A stretch of DNA of 29,901 nucleotides from Hofstenia miamia. Its lineage: Eukaryota > Xenacoelomorpha > Acoela > Hofsteniidae. The DNA is taken from contig CABFPE010001540.1 in assembly GCA_900660155.1 (NCBI GenBank), positions 1 to 29,901 of the forward strand, read 5' to 3'. Below the pieces are notes generated by a model. It saw only the letters and a list, made by a program, of their open reading frames with translations. It did no database searches and was not told the origin of the DNA. A program made the translations under genes and the position numbers. Below, piece after piece: positions 20,640 through 29,900 of the stretch (within the stretch, counting starts at the first letter, position 1; every line of letters begins with the position of its first letter).

Positions 20640-23600
20640 GCAGGCTTATTCAAAAGCCTGAAAATACACTAATCCTAAGCTAAAAAACACCAGCCTTGAC
20701 TAAATAATATAAACTTTTTATTGGTGATTAAATGAAAGCTTTGTTACACTTTAAAATATATATAAATAAAATAAAAATCTTACAGGCTTTCTGTTTTTCG
20801 TAACAAAGAAACGTCTAAATAAGAAAAGTAAGAGAATAATGCTTGCTATAATAATTTTTATACCGAGATTGAAATATAGAACTCATCATGAGAAAGCGGT
20901 TTAAGGCTGCTGCACGTATCATGAAATCTCCAACTTCACTAAAAATCACTCCATCTTTGTATACCTAAGTCATCTGAATTATAATCCTTAAAATAATTAT
21001 ACAAATACATTTGTTTTAAAGACTAATTTTTATGTAATAATTCGTAATACATAAGAAAGATTGCAATATGAATATTGAAAAGCTCAATATAATCACTTCA
21101 AATATATATATATATATATATATAGAGGGAGAGAGAGAGAAGGAGAGCGAGACAGAGAATTTTAAATAAATACATTGACATAGCCGCCTCTAAGGTTATG
21201 TTGTTATGTTGAATGATTTTATGTCTGTTTCTGTTTTTTAAATGCATTTCAAATTTCTACTTAACATTTCATTAGCATACCTGAGCTTGAAGCGTCATAT
21301 CAAACAAGCAAAATTGAGGTTTTAGGGTGTACAACGTAATGAGTTTCTACTCATACATAAACTATTGCATTAAGAACATATCAGCAAAGAACGGATATTT
21401 AGAAATGTATCACATTTTATAGTATGACTAAGTTTATTGATATTATTTAGTGGTATTTGCATACTCGTTTACTTATTTTATATTTTTGAAAACGTCAAGC
21501 GCTACCAATTATCTATTTACACAGAATTGCAAATTATTTGCAGTTACTTTACTTTAAATATGAATGGGCGTAAGTATGATTATACGTTGTAAAATATTTC
21601 TTCTTAAGGCTATAATCGATAACTCCATTTTGGTTTTGTTAATAGTGATGCTATCATTCTACAGTAAAAATTATGTTTTAATGTCTTCCACTTGGTTTAG
21701 TGTGAAATGCGAGAACCTTGAAAGCTTGGCTTAAAATAGTCTAACAAATTTGCTTTGTTGATAAATGGCTGCCATTTACGAGTAAATCAAAAGAACCTGT
21801 TTTGTGTTCACTAAATAATTCACACAAAGCAATGAATAAAAAAAGAGACACGATAATTTCAAACGATCCCTACGCCAGTTTTTCTCGTAGCAATTTCATT
21901 AATTTTTAATTTAGAGCATGGGAATGTCAAAGCGGCATTTCGCCTTAATGAATTTGACTTCAACTGGGAAACCGTCAGTTCTAGGAGGCTGTTTAACAAT
22001 TTTACCGAAGCCAGAATGTTTAATTTATCTAAGTATTAATTTTCAGAATCATAATGACATCGAAAACACTTTAAAGGACTCATTTCAATTGATAACTATC
22101 TGAGGATCAATAGAGTCTGTTGTCATATATTAAAAACACTATAATATTCATATTCATCCAAATGTTAAAAAATTGTGTTTATCTGCTGACAACGATTTTT
22201 CCGTTTAAGCTAGTCACATAATCTTAAAGACATTAGGATTTAGGTTTTGTTGATATTGATGGCAAATACAACTCATGCATATAGTGCCAACAAAACGGCT
22301 AAATATTATAATTTTGCAGATAGAATCACAGTTGTCGCAGAAACAGTTAGATTGGTAAGAAAGTTTTTGTTACATTAGACCCGACCAGTGGAGACAATTG
22401 TAACATAATACAGGGTCAATTGAGACAATAAAAATAGTTCTTTAAGTGAAAGCAAAATACTATATTAAATAAATGTTTCATAATTAAACCAGTTTGTTTA
22501 ATGACATGTGTTTTCTTAGTTTTCTAAATGATAAATGAGTTTACCATTTTCAATTTGCAGTAATAATTCAAGGGTCACTTGCATCACAGCATAAGCTGTT
22601 ATAATCATTGCATGTACATTTGACTGACTCTACCCTAATCACAGAGTACACTAGGCTATTTCATAAATCGCATGTGTATATCATGTTGCCACTTGTACAT
22701 TCATTGTGGGAACACAGTGCCACACATACAACAGCACAGATATTGCGTAATTTCCACGTATATGATTGACTGGTTAAAACATGTTACGATACATGCGTAT
22801 GGAAAAGTATTGTGACTATATTTTAAAATGCACTTGATTTGTATCCCTCGAGGGAGGCTACGGAAACTTGAAATATATCCAAAATGTGAAATTTTGCTTA
22901 TCTTAGTCAAAATATCGTAAGTTCCTCATCTTCCATCTTCCCTAATAACAATGCAATTATAACGCAAATTGCATATATATTAACATGACCGGAAGTCTTA
23001 TGAAAAATCTGATGCAAATAACCAGTCGCAGATCCAATGAAGGGAATGGGGATATGCAATCCCCCTCGCCATCAGCAAAAAACAAGCGAAATTTCTTCAT
23101 ACTTTTAATTTTCTCAGAATTCAGAAGCACTGTTTCATCAAATACTTCTATTCTAAAATGGGCAATTTCCTCCTCCAAGGAGTAAATTATCAAAATTCAA
23201 TTTCCCATATTTTATAAATTCAGTAAGTGCAAATCATCTGCTTTATGCAAATATATTTAATATGATCAAATTATGGGCGTCGTAATATCATGACATTTAC
23301 CTTTGCATAATTTCAGATTCAAGCATTTGCTTTGTAAAGCTTCACAGTCAACTTCCTATTTGCAAATATTTTTTTAGAAATTAAATATTTTTTATAAATT
23401 TCTACCATATATCTTTCATACTGCTCCTAAAAAAGTTGGATATATTTTGATATGCAAATGCAGACACTTCAATTTTCACACAATTATCACACGAATCACA
23501 CACAGTTTTGTTTTCCTTCATGCAACCGTCATATAATGATTATACGAGCAGATTCTAAATTCCAGCTGTTCAAATTTCTTATAGAAAAACGCACTCAATG

Positions 23601-24064
23601 CTTGGCAGTTTACAAAATTTTCACTGTCCATCGTGCCGCCAAGGCTACTATATCAATTTCAAAAGCATGTTATGCTTGTTAGAAATAGCATTGTACACTA
23701 AAAAATGAATGGTATGCAAATGTATGTAATGCGTTTTAAAGTATTTTCCATGTTTGCATACAAATGGTAAGAACACATTGCTTTGATCCCCTAAATGACC
23801 TTTGCAGTAAATTTAAATAGAAATACAAAGCTTGCACAACCTCTTCACAAGGAAAAGTGGAAAAAATTCAAAAATACTGTACAAAATTAATAAATATTTC
23901 ATTCTATCTTATGTGCGCTCTTACATACATTATAAAACACATATATTTTTATTATATATAACATGTATGCATTATCAGTTCATACCTCCGGATCAAATTT
24001 TTTCTGGGTCCTCCCCTGCAACTAGCAATTATATATAAATCAAAAAACATATATCAAGCAACAC
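20640..24064. other. Non-coding stretch with octamer cluster, no supported gene
   Basis: Several short frames exist (for example 21918-22103 plus, 22957-23193 minus), but none carries a recognisable motif. Repeated ATGCAAAT words in the 23.0-24.7 kb region are the most distinctive feature and are entered separately. An exon-like island at 20984-20886 on the minus strand was noted but not accepted. Confidence 0.4.
21102..21159. repeat. Compound (TA)n-(GA)n microsatellite
   Basis: A TA tract of about 22 bases passes directly into a GA-rich tract (gagggagagagagagaagg and so on) with a few substitutions. Confidence 0.9.
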
Positions 24065-24672
24065 CAATCGCAACTGGATTGGATTACATTAGGCTACGGT
24101 TAGCGGTTAGACAATGTGATTGGCAACAAGAGCAGCTACAAAATAACTTCACACTGCGAATTATTTCGGGTGTCTAGGGGTGCAATTCTTCCAAAATGTG
24201 ACAGATCACGCGTGACCAATCACATGGTCCAACTGTAGATTGGAACAATGATTTCTGAATTTAACAAATTTCTTAATCTAGTTTTGTTTTGGAAGATTCA
24301 AAACTAACTGTCGGCAAGCCTCTTCAGCGAAATCTACCTCTCCATAGACTATATTTTTAAAATCATGTGCAGTTAGTCAAGCAGTCGACTTATTCATTTG
24401 ATTTAATTCAGTGTGAGCGCTTATAATAAAACGCCAAATAAAAAATTAAAATGACAGTATATAAAGATTTGGATTCAGTTGAAGTGGCTTACCAATGGTT
24501 AATTTTGAATCTACCAAAAAACAAATCCAAAAATCATTGTTTTAAAGTAATCTAATCCAGTGCTGATGAATATTTTTTTTGATTTATATACTTGTTAGTG
24601 GTATCAGAATTTTCTCAAGACTTTTCGGTCATGGTAATATACACGAAAATATACATACCGCCATATGCAAAT
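23012..24672 (+). promoter_or_regulatory. Cluster of five ATGCAAAT octamers
   Basis: Exact ATGCAAAT words occur at 23012, 23245, 23452, 23714 and 24665, all on the plus strand. This is the consensus octamer bound by POU-family (Oct-type) transcription factors. I noticed only one other plus-strand copy (2213) and one reverse copy (about 21454) in the rest of the window. The density is well above what the base composition would give. It may be an enhancer-like element or a diverged tandem or dispersed repeat; no larger repeat unit is evident around the words. Confidence 0.35.
24073..24561. repeat. Foldback / MITE-like element
   Basis: The outer ends actggattggattacatta (24073-24091) and the minus strand of 24561-24543 match at 17 of 19 positions. 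Inside, a second inverted pair of about 40 bases at roughly 80 percent identity joins 24280-24345 (minus) to about 24478-24525 (plus), sharing the core ttttgaatct. Both arms end in aatcattgtt toward the outside. The segment can therefore fold into a long imperfect hairpin. No clear target-site duplication or coding content was found. Confidence 0.4.
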
Positions 24673-25306
24673 AGGTCTCAATTTTTAACAAAATTGCTTG
24701 CGTAAAATACAAAACTAACGTATTTACAGTTAACAATGGCTAACGTATTCTTATTATTCCCAGAAGTATTAGTTCTTTAACCATTTTAACTGACTTAAAT
24801 ATAACTTGGTGATATTGATTGACTCTTCATGAAAAACATAGAAAGATTATGTTTCGAAATTTTACCATAACATGAGCACAAAAATCTGAAATATTGTTGT
24901 ATAGAGGTATTGACCAAATATTTAATACTCAATTATAGTACTGGAAAAGAGGATAGATGATACCTGAAATGCATATTTGCGACTTTTCACAAATACTTGC
25001 AAAAATGATGATACTTTAATTTGCAAGGTTCTTGTGATTAGGTTTTAAATAGTATAGTCCTCCGCAGTGAACAAATTAGAAACAGAAATTTAAGCAGCAA
25101 TTCTGAGGCGCTTGGCTTTACCATCTACATCCCATCAGCAGTAGTTGAAAGATTTGTGAGTTAAGTAGGTGTAACTTAAGACAAGTTAGTGAAACAAAAT
25201 CGACAAACTACTGAAAAACTTTTTGTTTGTTTGGTATAACCAAAGTGATTATAGATGTTGATGTGACATTATAAATATATTTGAGATATTTGCTTATTCT
25301 GCAGAC

Positions 25307-25346
25307 NCCATGTAGACGAAACATGAGTTAAATTATTGTAGGCTGG
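25307..25346 (+). repeat. Left terminal inverted repeat of the P-like element
   Basis: It matches the minus strand of 29858-29819 at about 35 of 40 positions. The mismatches are all in the A/T-rich middle. The first base is the only ambiguous base (n) in the window. Confidence 0.85.
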
Positions 25347-25400
25347 TTTACATTAAACGATGTTTTCAAATTATTAATAGATCAACAAAAATACAAACAT

Positions 25401-25549
25401 TTTGACTATAGTCAAAAGACTAACCGTGTGGCACGCCCAAAAATTGAATTTTGCGGTTTACGATTACCGGTAGTCAAATGATGAAATAGAAAGTGTTCTA
25501 TTTGAAAATGACTATTAGTCAAAAGACTAACCGTGTCGCACCCCCCAAA
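25401..25549 (+). repeat. Subterminal repeats of the P-like element, copies 1 and 2
   Basis: Copy 1 at 25401-25439 combines the perfect palindrome tttgactatagtcaaa with gactaaccgtgtggcac and gccc. Copy 2 starts about 107 bases later (25510-25546) as gactattagtcaaaagac with gtgtcgcacccccc. A third copy lies at 27430-27466. Repeated subterminal motifs are typical transposase-binding or transposition-enhancer sites in P and related elements; that role is inferred. Confidence 0.6.
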
Positions 25550-25825
25550 AGTCAACTTATTATAATTTTGAAAGAATATGGTAATTTTGCTTTTAAATAA
25601 CTTTGCACTTTCATCTTAAATGTCATTAATAAATAAAATTAAGATCGTGGCCATTAAGATGGCGCAAACAAACAACTTTTCGAAATTGCTGTAGCGCGTT
25701 TTAAACCCAATTCCATTGCAATGGAGAGAGAGCTGTTCCAAAGGCTAGTTGATTGCGTAGCTATTTTGAATTTTCTATAAAGAATGCAACCTGCTAATTG
25801 GGTTAAATGTTTACATAATTCCTTA

Positions 25826-25930
25826 AGTAGCGTGCACACCTACAACTTTGCGCACAACTTTTTGGGTAATTATAAAGTTCACAGCAAAAATATTTTGCGT
25901 ACACACTTACAACTTTGCGCACAACTTTTT
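25826..25930 (+). repeat. Left end of Harbinger element: terminal repeat and 67-bp direct repeat
   Basis: The terminal inverted repeat is followed by a second copy of acacttacaactttgcgcac. The word tacaactttgcgcacaactt occurs at 25841 and again at 25908, 67 bases apart. These repeats share the same core (cgtacacacttacaacttt) with the right-end array. Confidence 0.85.
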
Positions 25931-26099
25931 AGTTGAATTATATGTATTACCATTTTTATTAATTAAATCTACAGTAAATTACACTACAACCAATACAATG
26001 AAGCAGTCTGAAGGAAAAAAACATAGTTTTGAAAGCACCTTATGCAATTTAAATCAGTCATGTAAATAATAATGCGCGGGTAAATTGTTTCTGTCACAA

Positions 26100-26518
26100 T
26101 GAATCCAGCTATAGCAACATGCCTAATTGCAGTTTATGTCAATAGAGAACAACAAAATCGTAAGTTCCGCGTTAAGGCTTAAGTTAAGGTTACCTTAATG
26201 GCAGTGTGCGACGGGATTAGCTGAACCTTAACTTAGCAATTAACTTAACTTAACTGCAGTGTGCGACGGGGGTAAGAAATCTAAAAAATATGGACCAAAG
26301 AATTGATTTTAAAAAGATACATGTATGGTGTGACAAGTTCATTGAAAAGTGAACTGCATTTATCAGATGAAACATGTTTTGCGAATTTTTATAGAATGAC
26401 TACTGATCATTTCGATTTCCTTTTGAATTGTTTGGGAAGTTACTTGCAAAAGCAACAAAGCTGCCTTAGAGAGGGTACGTTGTGCGAATGCGCCAAACCC
26501 TGCATACAAGAATAAATG
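26100..26518 (+). pseudogene. Harbinger transposase N-terminal fragment, interrupted
   Basis: A possible start (MNPAIATCLIAVYVNREQQN) at about 26100-26160 is cut by an inserted segment at 26165-26271. After it, and one frame away, the sequence reads KIWTKELILKRYMYGVTSSL, then ELHLSDETCFANFYRMTTDH and LGSYLQKQQSCLRE. This matches the conserved N-terminal block of PIF/Harbinger (HARBI1-like) transposases: W-x-x-x-x-x-x-x-R, E-L, D-x-x-x-F-x-N-F-x-R-M, then K-Q-x-x-x-x-R-E. A TAA ends it near 26513-26515. The DDE catalytic part that should follow is missing, so the element lost most of the gene by internal deletion. Confidence 0.75.
26165..26271 (+). mobile_element. Small insertion inside the Harbinger transposase fragment (third nesting level)
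   Basis: About 107 bases are flanked by GTAAG on both sides (26160-26164 and 26272-26276), a possible 5-bp target duplication. They interrupt transposase coding sequence. Inside are two copies of gcagtgtgcgacggg, at 26201 and 26256, 55 bases apart. A perfect inverted pair (taagttaaggtt / aaccttaactta) can form a hairpin. The repeated gcagtgtgcgacggg looks like a transposon end, but the family is unknown and the left end is not clearly related to the right. Confidence 0.45.
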
Positions 26519-26760
26519 AATATTACAATTATTGAAACACAGAAAGATTATGGGATGCAAAAGTAAAAAATATTTTAAAAAAATTAATAACACTAATTTT
26601 AAAATTGTTATTATAATATAATAATTATATCATCTGTTAATTAATTACAATAATTTTCTTCACTTGTAATGATATTTTTATTAAAGAAAAGTAGTTTGTT
26701 ACAAAATTTAAATTGTGCACTTCTCAGAAATAGATTATTGAATTAAAAGTTCACAACAAA

Positions 26761-27070
26761 GTTGGAATCGCGTACACACTTACAACTTTTCTTGTGCGCC
26801 TCATTAAATCACGAAAGGTTGCGCGCAAAAGTAGAACCAATTTAACTTCTGAAATTAGGTTGCGCGCAAAGTTGGAATCGCGTACACACTTACAACTTTT
26901 CTTGTGCGCCTCATTAAATCACGAAAGGTTGCGCGCAAAAGTAGAACCAATTTAACTTCTGAAATTAGGTTGCGCGCAAAGTTGGAATCGCGTACACACT
27001 TACAACTTTTCTTGTGCGCCTCATTAAATCAAGATAGGTTGCGCGCAAAGTTGTAAGTGTGCACGCTACT
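26761..27070 (+). repeat. 110-bp subterminal tandem repeat of Harbinger element, about 2.8 copies
   Basis: The unit begins gttggaatcgcgtacacact and recurs at 26761, 26871 and 26981. The first two copies appear identical over the full 110 bases. The third diverges after tcattaaatc and runs into the terminal inverted repeat. Each unit contains tacaacttttcttgtgcgcc and the palindromic ttgcgcgcaa. Near identity suggests very recent amplification. Confidence 0.9.
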
Positions 27071-27334
27071 TTACATATGCGGTTGTTTATGAGTGATCAA
27101 TTAACTATTCAATACGCGTTCGTGAGGGTAGAGTATGAGGCCTATTTAATACATCACCCGAAATGGTCTCCCGTCACCTACAGTTGAAATGTCATTATAG
27201 CGACTCCACTTCTCAGTAAACAATTTCAGTGGTAATCGCGTGAAGTACACGTGGAGAACAACACGAACGTTAGTGGAAATCACGTGGAAGACACTAATTA
27301 GTAATTTTTGTAAATGTATATGCAATGCAATTTA

Positions 27335-27466
27335 CGCAGTAACCTCTTTTGACTATTAGTCACAATCACAATATTTGACCATTAGTCAAATTTTTTTACT
27401 AATAGACAAAAGAATGCAAAACCGCAATTTTGACTATAGTCAAAAGACTAACCGTGTGGCACCCCC
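27335..27466 (+). repeat. Subterminal repeats of the P-like element, copy 3 and variants
   Basis: Contains ttttgactatagtcaaaag followed by gactaaccgtgtggcacccc, immediately after (in minus-strand sense) the transposase stop codon at 27468. Further variants of the gactattagtc palindrome occur at 27350-27361 and 27376-27389. The word aaaccgcaatttt next to it is the inverse of aattttgcggttt next to copy 1. Confidence 0.6.
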
Positions 27467-27467
27467 T

Positions 27468-29023
27468 TTAATGAGAAAACTTAGCTAATTTAGCAGGAGT
27501 AGCACAATTAATAGAAGAAATCCGCTTACAAAAATTGTTTAAAAATATGTTTACAAGTCTTATCAAAGCAGACTGAGAGCAGTTACAACTGTTAAATCCA
27601 TTAATAAATTTAAAAAAAATTACAATGTGCTTTCTACAGTGTGTAATATTCCGATGAATTAAAAAAAAAAGAATAACATTGAACAACATATTCAAAAAAT
27701 GTATTCGAAGGAGGCTGTAAGCCACCTCTGGAAAGCATTTCCTGATATATTCTGGACGGATTGTCGTCTGCTGCACAAGCAAGTTCTTTATGGTTTGAAG
27801 CCTATAAATTCAGAAACATAATATTCTTCAGTTGACAGGTTTTCCAAGCCAATGGATCATTGATCTAGAGCTTCAAGAACACTTTCACTAAGTTCAGTGC
27901 TGCACATGGAACATGAATGCCGAAAATCTATTTCTCGCGGAACAATATCAAGCCTAAAAAGATAATAAAAGAAATAAATATTTATAATATGAATTACATA
28001 AAATATGCGTCACTTAATACATTTACAATGTATGTATTTATATATGGAAAACCTTACCTAGTACACAGCTGTGCCATATCCAACCGGTGAGTCTCAAAAA
28101 CTTTTTGACATGAAATGTAAAAACAACCGCCTGCAGTCTGGCGAAAATGCCCAAAATGAGACTCAATATCATCGTTTGAGAAGAAACCAAGTGTAACATA
28201 ATTATGCCTAAAAGCCTTGTCAGTTGTAAGAAGAGTCTTTGACATTTCCATAAACCCACGTGATGTATGAAATAGAGGGTATGCTGTATCAGTAGTTAAA
28301 GAACGAATTCTGCAAGATTTCACAGTCATAAAAAGAGCTAATTTCGCCAGTTCATCTAAAATGTGAAATTTATGGGATTCTAAAGTTGAATCGCGTTTAA
28401 TGTTTGCAGCAGTAGTGGTCTGAACATTGACAACATTCCACCATTGCAAAATTTGGTGAGGAATAGCTTCGTACCAACTGCGTTGGGTCTCTTACTGATT
28501 TCAATATTGCAGGAAAGTGCAGCTATAGTTTTTTCATTAAATGCTTTCAAAACAAGTTTGACATTTTGTCTTTCAATCAAAGAAGGAAAAACCGATTGAA
28601 AAGTTAAAGCTTAAAGTCGAACTAACAAGATTACCTCACTTTTGTATAATGAAATTAAATCTGCCCAATCTGCTACAAATACTTCTCCGTCGTGTAAGAA
28701 TCTAAGCTGCTTAGATTAGAAAACTACTATCAGATTGATTTAAACATTTCTATGTGATTTGTTAAAGTGTTACAGATGGAAGCCTGAGGTACTGTCGAAG
28801 TGTTGAGTCGAGAGATCTTGATTTAGTCATCCATTTAAAAGCAATTGAAATTAGTTCTGGAGAATATAATTGGGCGGTGATTCGTTCAATAAGCATTTCA
28901 AGGTGCGAGATGATAAAACTTTGTTTAACTGCGTCATCATCATTAATAGGATTTTCACCTTTAACACCACGAATTACTTCATGTAATTGAGACCAGAAAC
29001 GTATTTCCTAAATTCGCATTCTA

Positions 29024-29067
<44 letters not shown>

Positions 29068-29712
29068 AATTCTACAATAACTTACCCAAAGAAAATCCAT
29101 AGGTAGGCCTACTTTAAAAAGTTTTTTAAATGCAGATACTTTAATGCTTATTGCTGTTTCTGCACAATCCACATTTAGCACAACACTCCAACTAGAAACA
29201 GGCATTGACGACAAAGAAGCATCTATAGAATCAGCTATGACAATAATCTTAAAGTCGTGAGACTTGAATATCATCTATGAATTAATTTATTATGAGCATA
29301 TAAAGAAAATGCTTACGGTTTTTGAACTTTTGTAGCACATCGTTTTTAAAATTGTACCAAAAATTACTCGAAATTGAGTCCATACAGAGAAATTCTTTCA
29401 ATTGGTCTTGCTTCACATTTCTAACACTGGGAAGAGATTTGTGAGAGTTCCGAATTGGCTCATTTGGAAAAAGAGAGGGAGGAACTATAGGCCTCATATG
29501 ACCACCTTGTACTTTTCTTGTGATTACGTTATCGGGCCAATGAACTTTGCATACTCCAATATGTCTTTTACTCCTATTGACAACTTTGGGTAAGGCATGT
29601 ATCCAGCGGTTCCTCATAGAAGTGAAAAAACAGGAATTCTTTCTTTCTGCAATGTATTAATTTTTGAATCAGAATTCGAGCGACATCCACTAACGCAACA
29701 TTTACGAGGCAT
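27468..29712 (-). pseudogene. THAP-domain P-element-like transposase, split by introns, frameshifted and internally deleted
   Basis: The minus-strand start ATG is at 29712-29710. It begins MPRKCCVSGCRSNSDSK; after a one-base shift near 29619 it continues MRNRWIHALPKV, GVCKVHWP and RPIVPPSLFP. That is the C2CH zinc-binding THAP module with its conserved W and the terminal AVPTIF-like box. Introns with good signals are 29316-29275, 29085-29008 (containing the (TA)n) and 28057-27954. Exon three (29007 on) gives QLYSPELISIAFKWMTKSRS and LRQYLRLPSV, the N-terminal helical region of P-type transposases. About 80 bases later the text resumes as FLHDGEVFVADWADLISLYK and SLIERQNVKLVLKAFNEKT, which normally follow the GTP-binding insertion. 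The C-terminal part has FSNDDIESHFGHFRQTAGG, CSMCSTEL and SRGGLQPPSN, ending LNNFCKR and AKFSH at 27468. Stops and shifts occur near 28595, 28490, 27880, 27795 and the T-runs at 27610-27670. The RNase H-like catalytic core is missing. Confidence 0.75.
29027..29062. repeat. (TA)n microsatellite in a transposase intron
   Basis: About 36 bases of TA in the second intron of the P-like transposase, between donor TTTGG|gtaagt and acceptor aatttag. Confidence 0.95.
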
Positions 29713-29818
29713 AATTCGTTTAAATGTGTGCAAGTGCGGGTAATTCGAGAGGAGTATTAAAATTTTCGCCGCTAGAGGCATTATAACTGGGAGTAATTAA
29801 TATGAGCATATCAATGCA

Positions 29819-29858
29819 CCAGCCTACAATAAATTTTTTCTTGTTTCGTCTACATGGC
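29819..29858 (-). repeat. Right terminal inverted repeat of the P-like element
   Basis: Partner of 25307-25346. Followed by ctgtagat, the likely degenerate target-site duplication. Confidence 0.85.
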
Positions 29859-29879
29859 CTGTAGATTTTGAACGACTTG

Positions 29880-29900
29880 ATATATATATATATATATATA
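29880..29900. repeat. (TA)n microsatellite at window edge
   Basis: TA tract starting 22 bases outside the right end of the P-like element and running to the window edge. Confidence 0.9.

Larger units (their letters stand above)
25826..27070 (+). mobile_element. PIF/Harbinger-type element, 1245 bp, TTA target duplication
   Basis: The ends are inverted repeats of 35 bases with 3 mismatches, beginning agtagcgtgcacac (25826-25860 and, reversed, 27070-27036). TTA directly flanks both sides (25823-25825 and 27071-27073), the diagnostic 3-bp target duplication of PIF/Harbinger transposases. Inside, the plus strand keeps the N-terminal part of a Harbinger-type transposase. The right third is a tandem array of a 110-bp subterminal unit. 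It is too short to be autonomous. It is inserted in the 3' non-coding part of the P-like element, so it is the younger of the two. Confidence 0.9.
25307..29858 (-). mobile_element. P-element-like (THAP-type) DNA transposon, complete ends, nested insertions
   Basis: Terminal inverted repeats of 40 bases lie at 25307-25346 and 29819-29858. The outer 17 bases are gccatgtagacgaaaca (the N at 25307 is read as G). The inner block ttattgtaggctgg is also shared. Eight bases outside each end are ctgcagac and ctgtagat, identical at six positions, compatible with the 8-bp duplication made by P-type transposases. Inside, the minus strand encodes a broken THAP-P-element transposase. The segment between its stop codon (27468) and the left end holds repeated subterminal motifs and a PIF/Harbinger insertion. 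Without that insertion and its extra TTA the element would be about 3.3 kb, close to other P-type elements. An internal deletion and many coding lesions make it non-autonomous. Confidence 0.8.

Noticed and set aside
20886..20984. Minus-strand exon-like island (VYKDGVIFSEVGDFMIRAAA) between ag and CG|gtataa
   Set aside because: The peptide looks protein-like but phase and domain do not link it to any other exon; a single unsupported exon is not enough.
22957..23193. Minus-strand open frame (SLEEEIAHFRIEVFDETVLL) and its plus-strand mirror
   Set aside because: Both strands are open over the same bases, and neither has a recognisable motif or splice signal.
25085..25120. Minus-strand mini-ORF with signal-peptide-like LLLKFLFLICS
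   Set aside because: 28 codons, no donor site after it, no link to a downstream exon.
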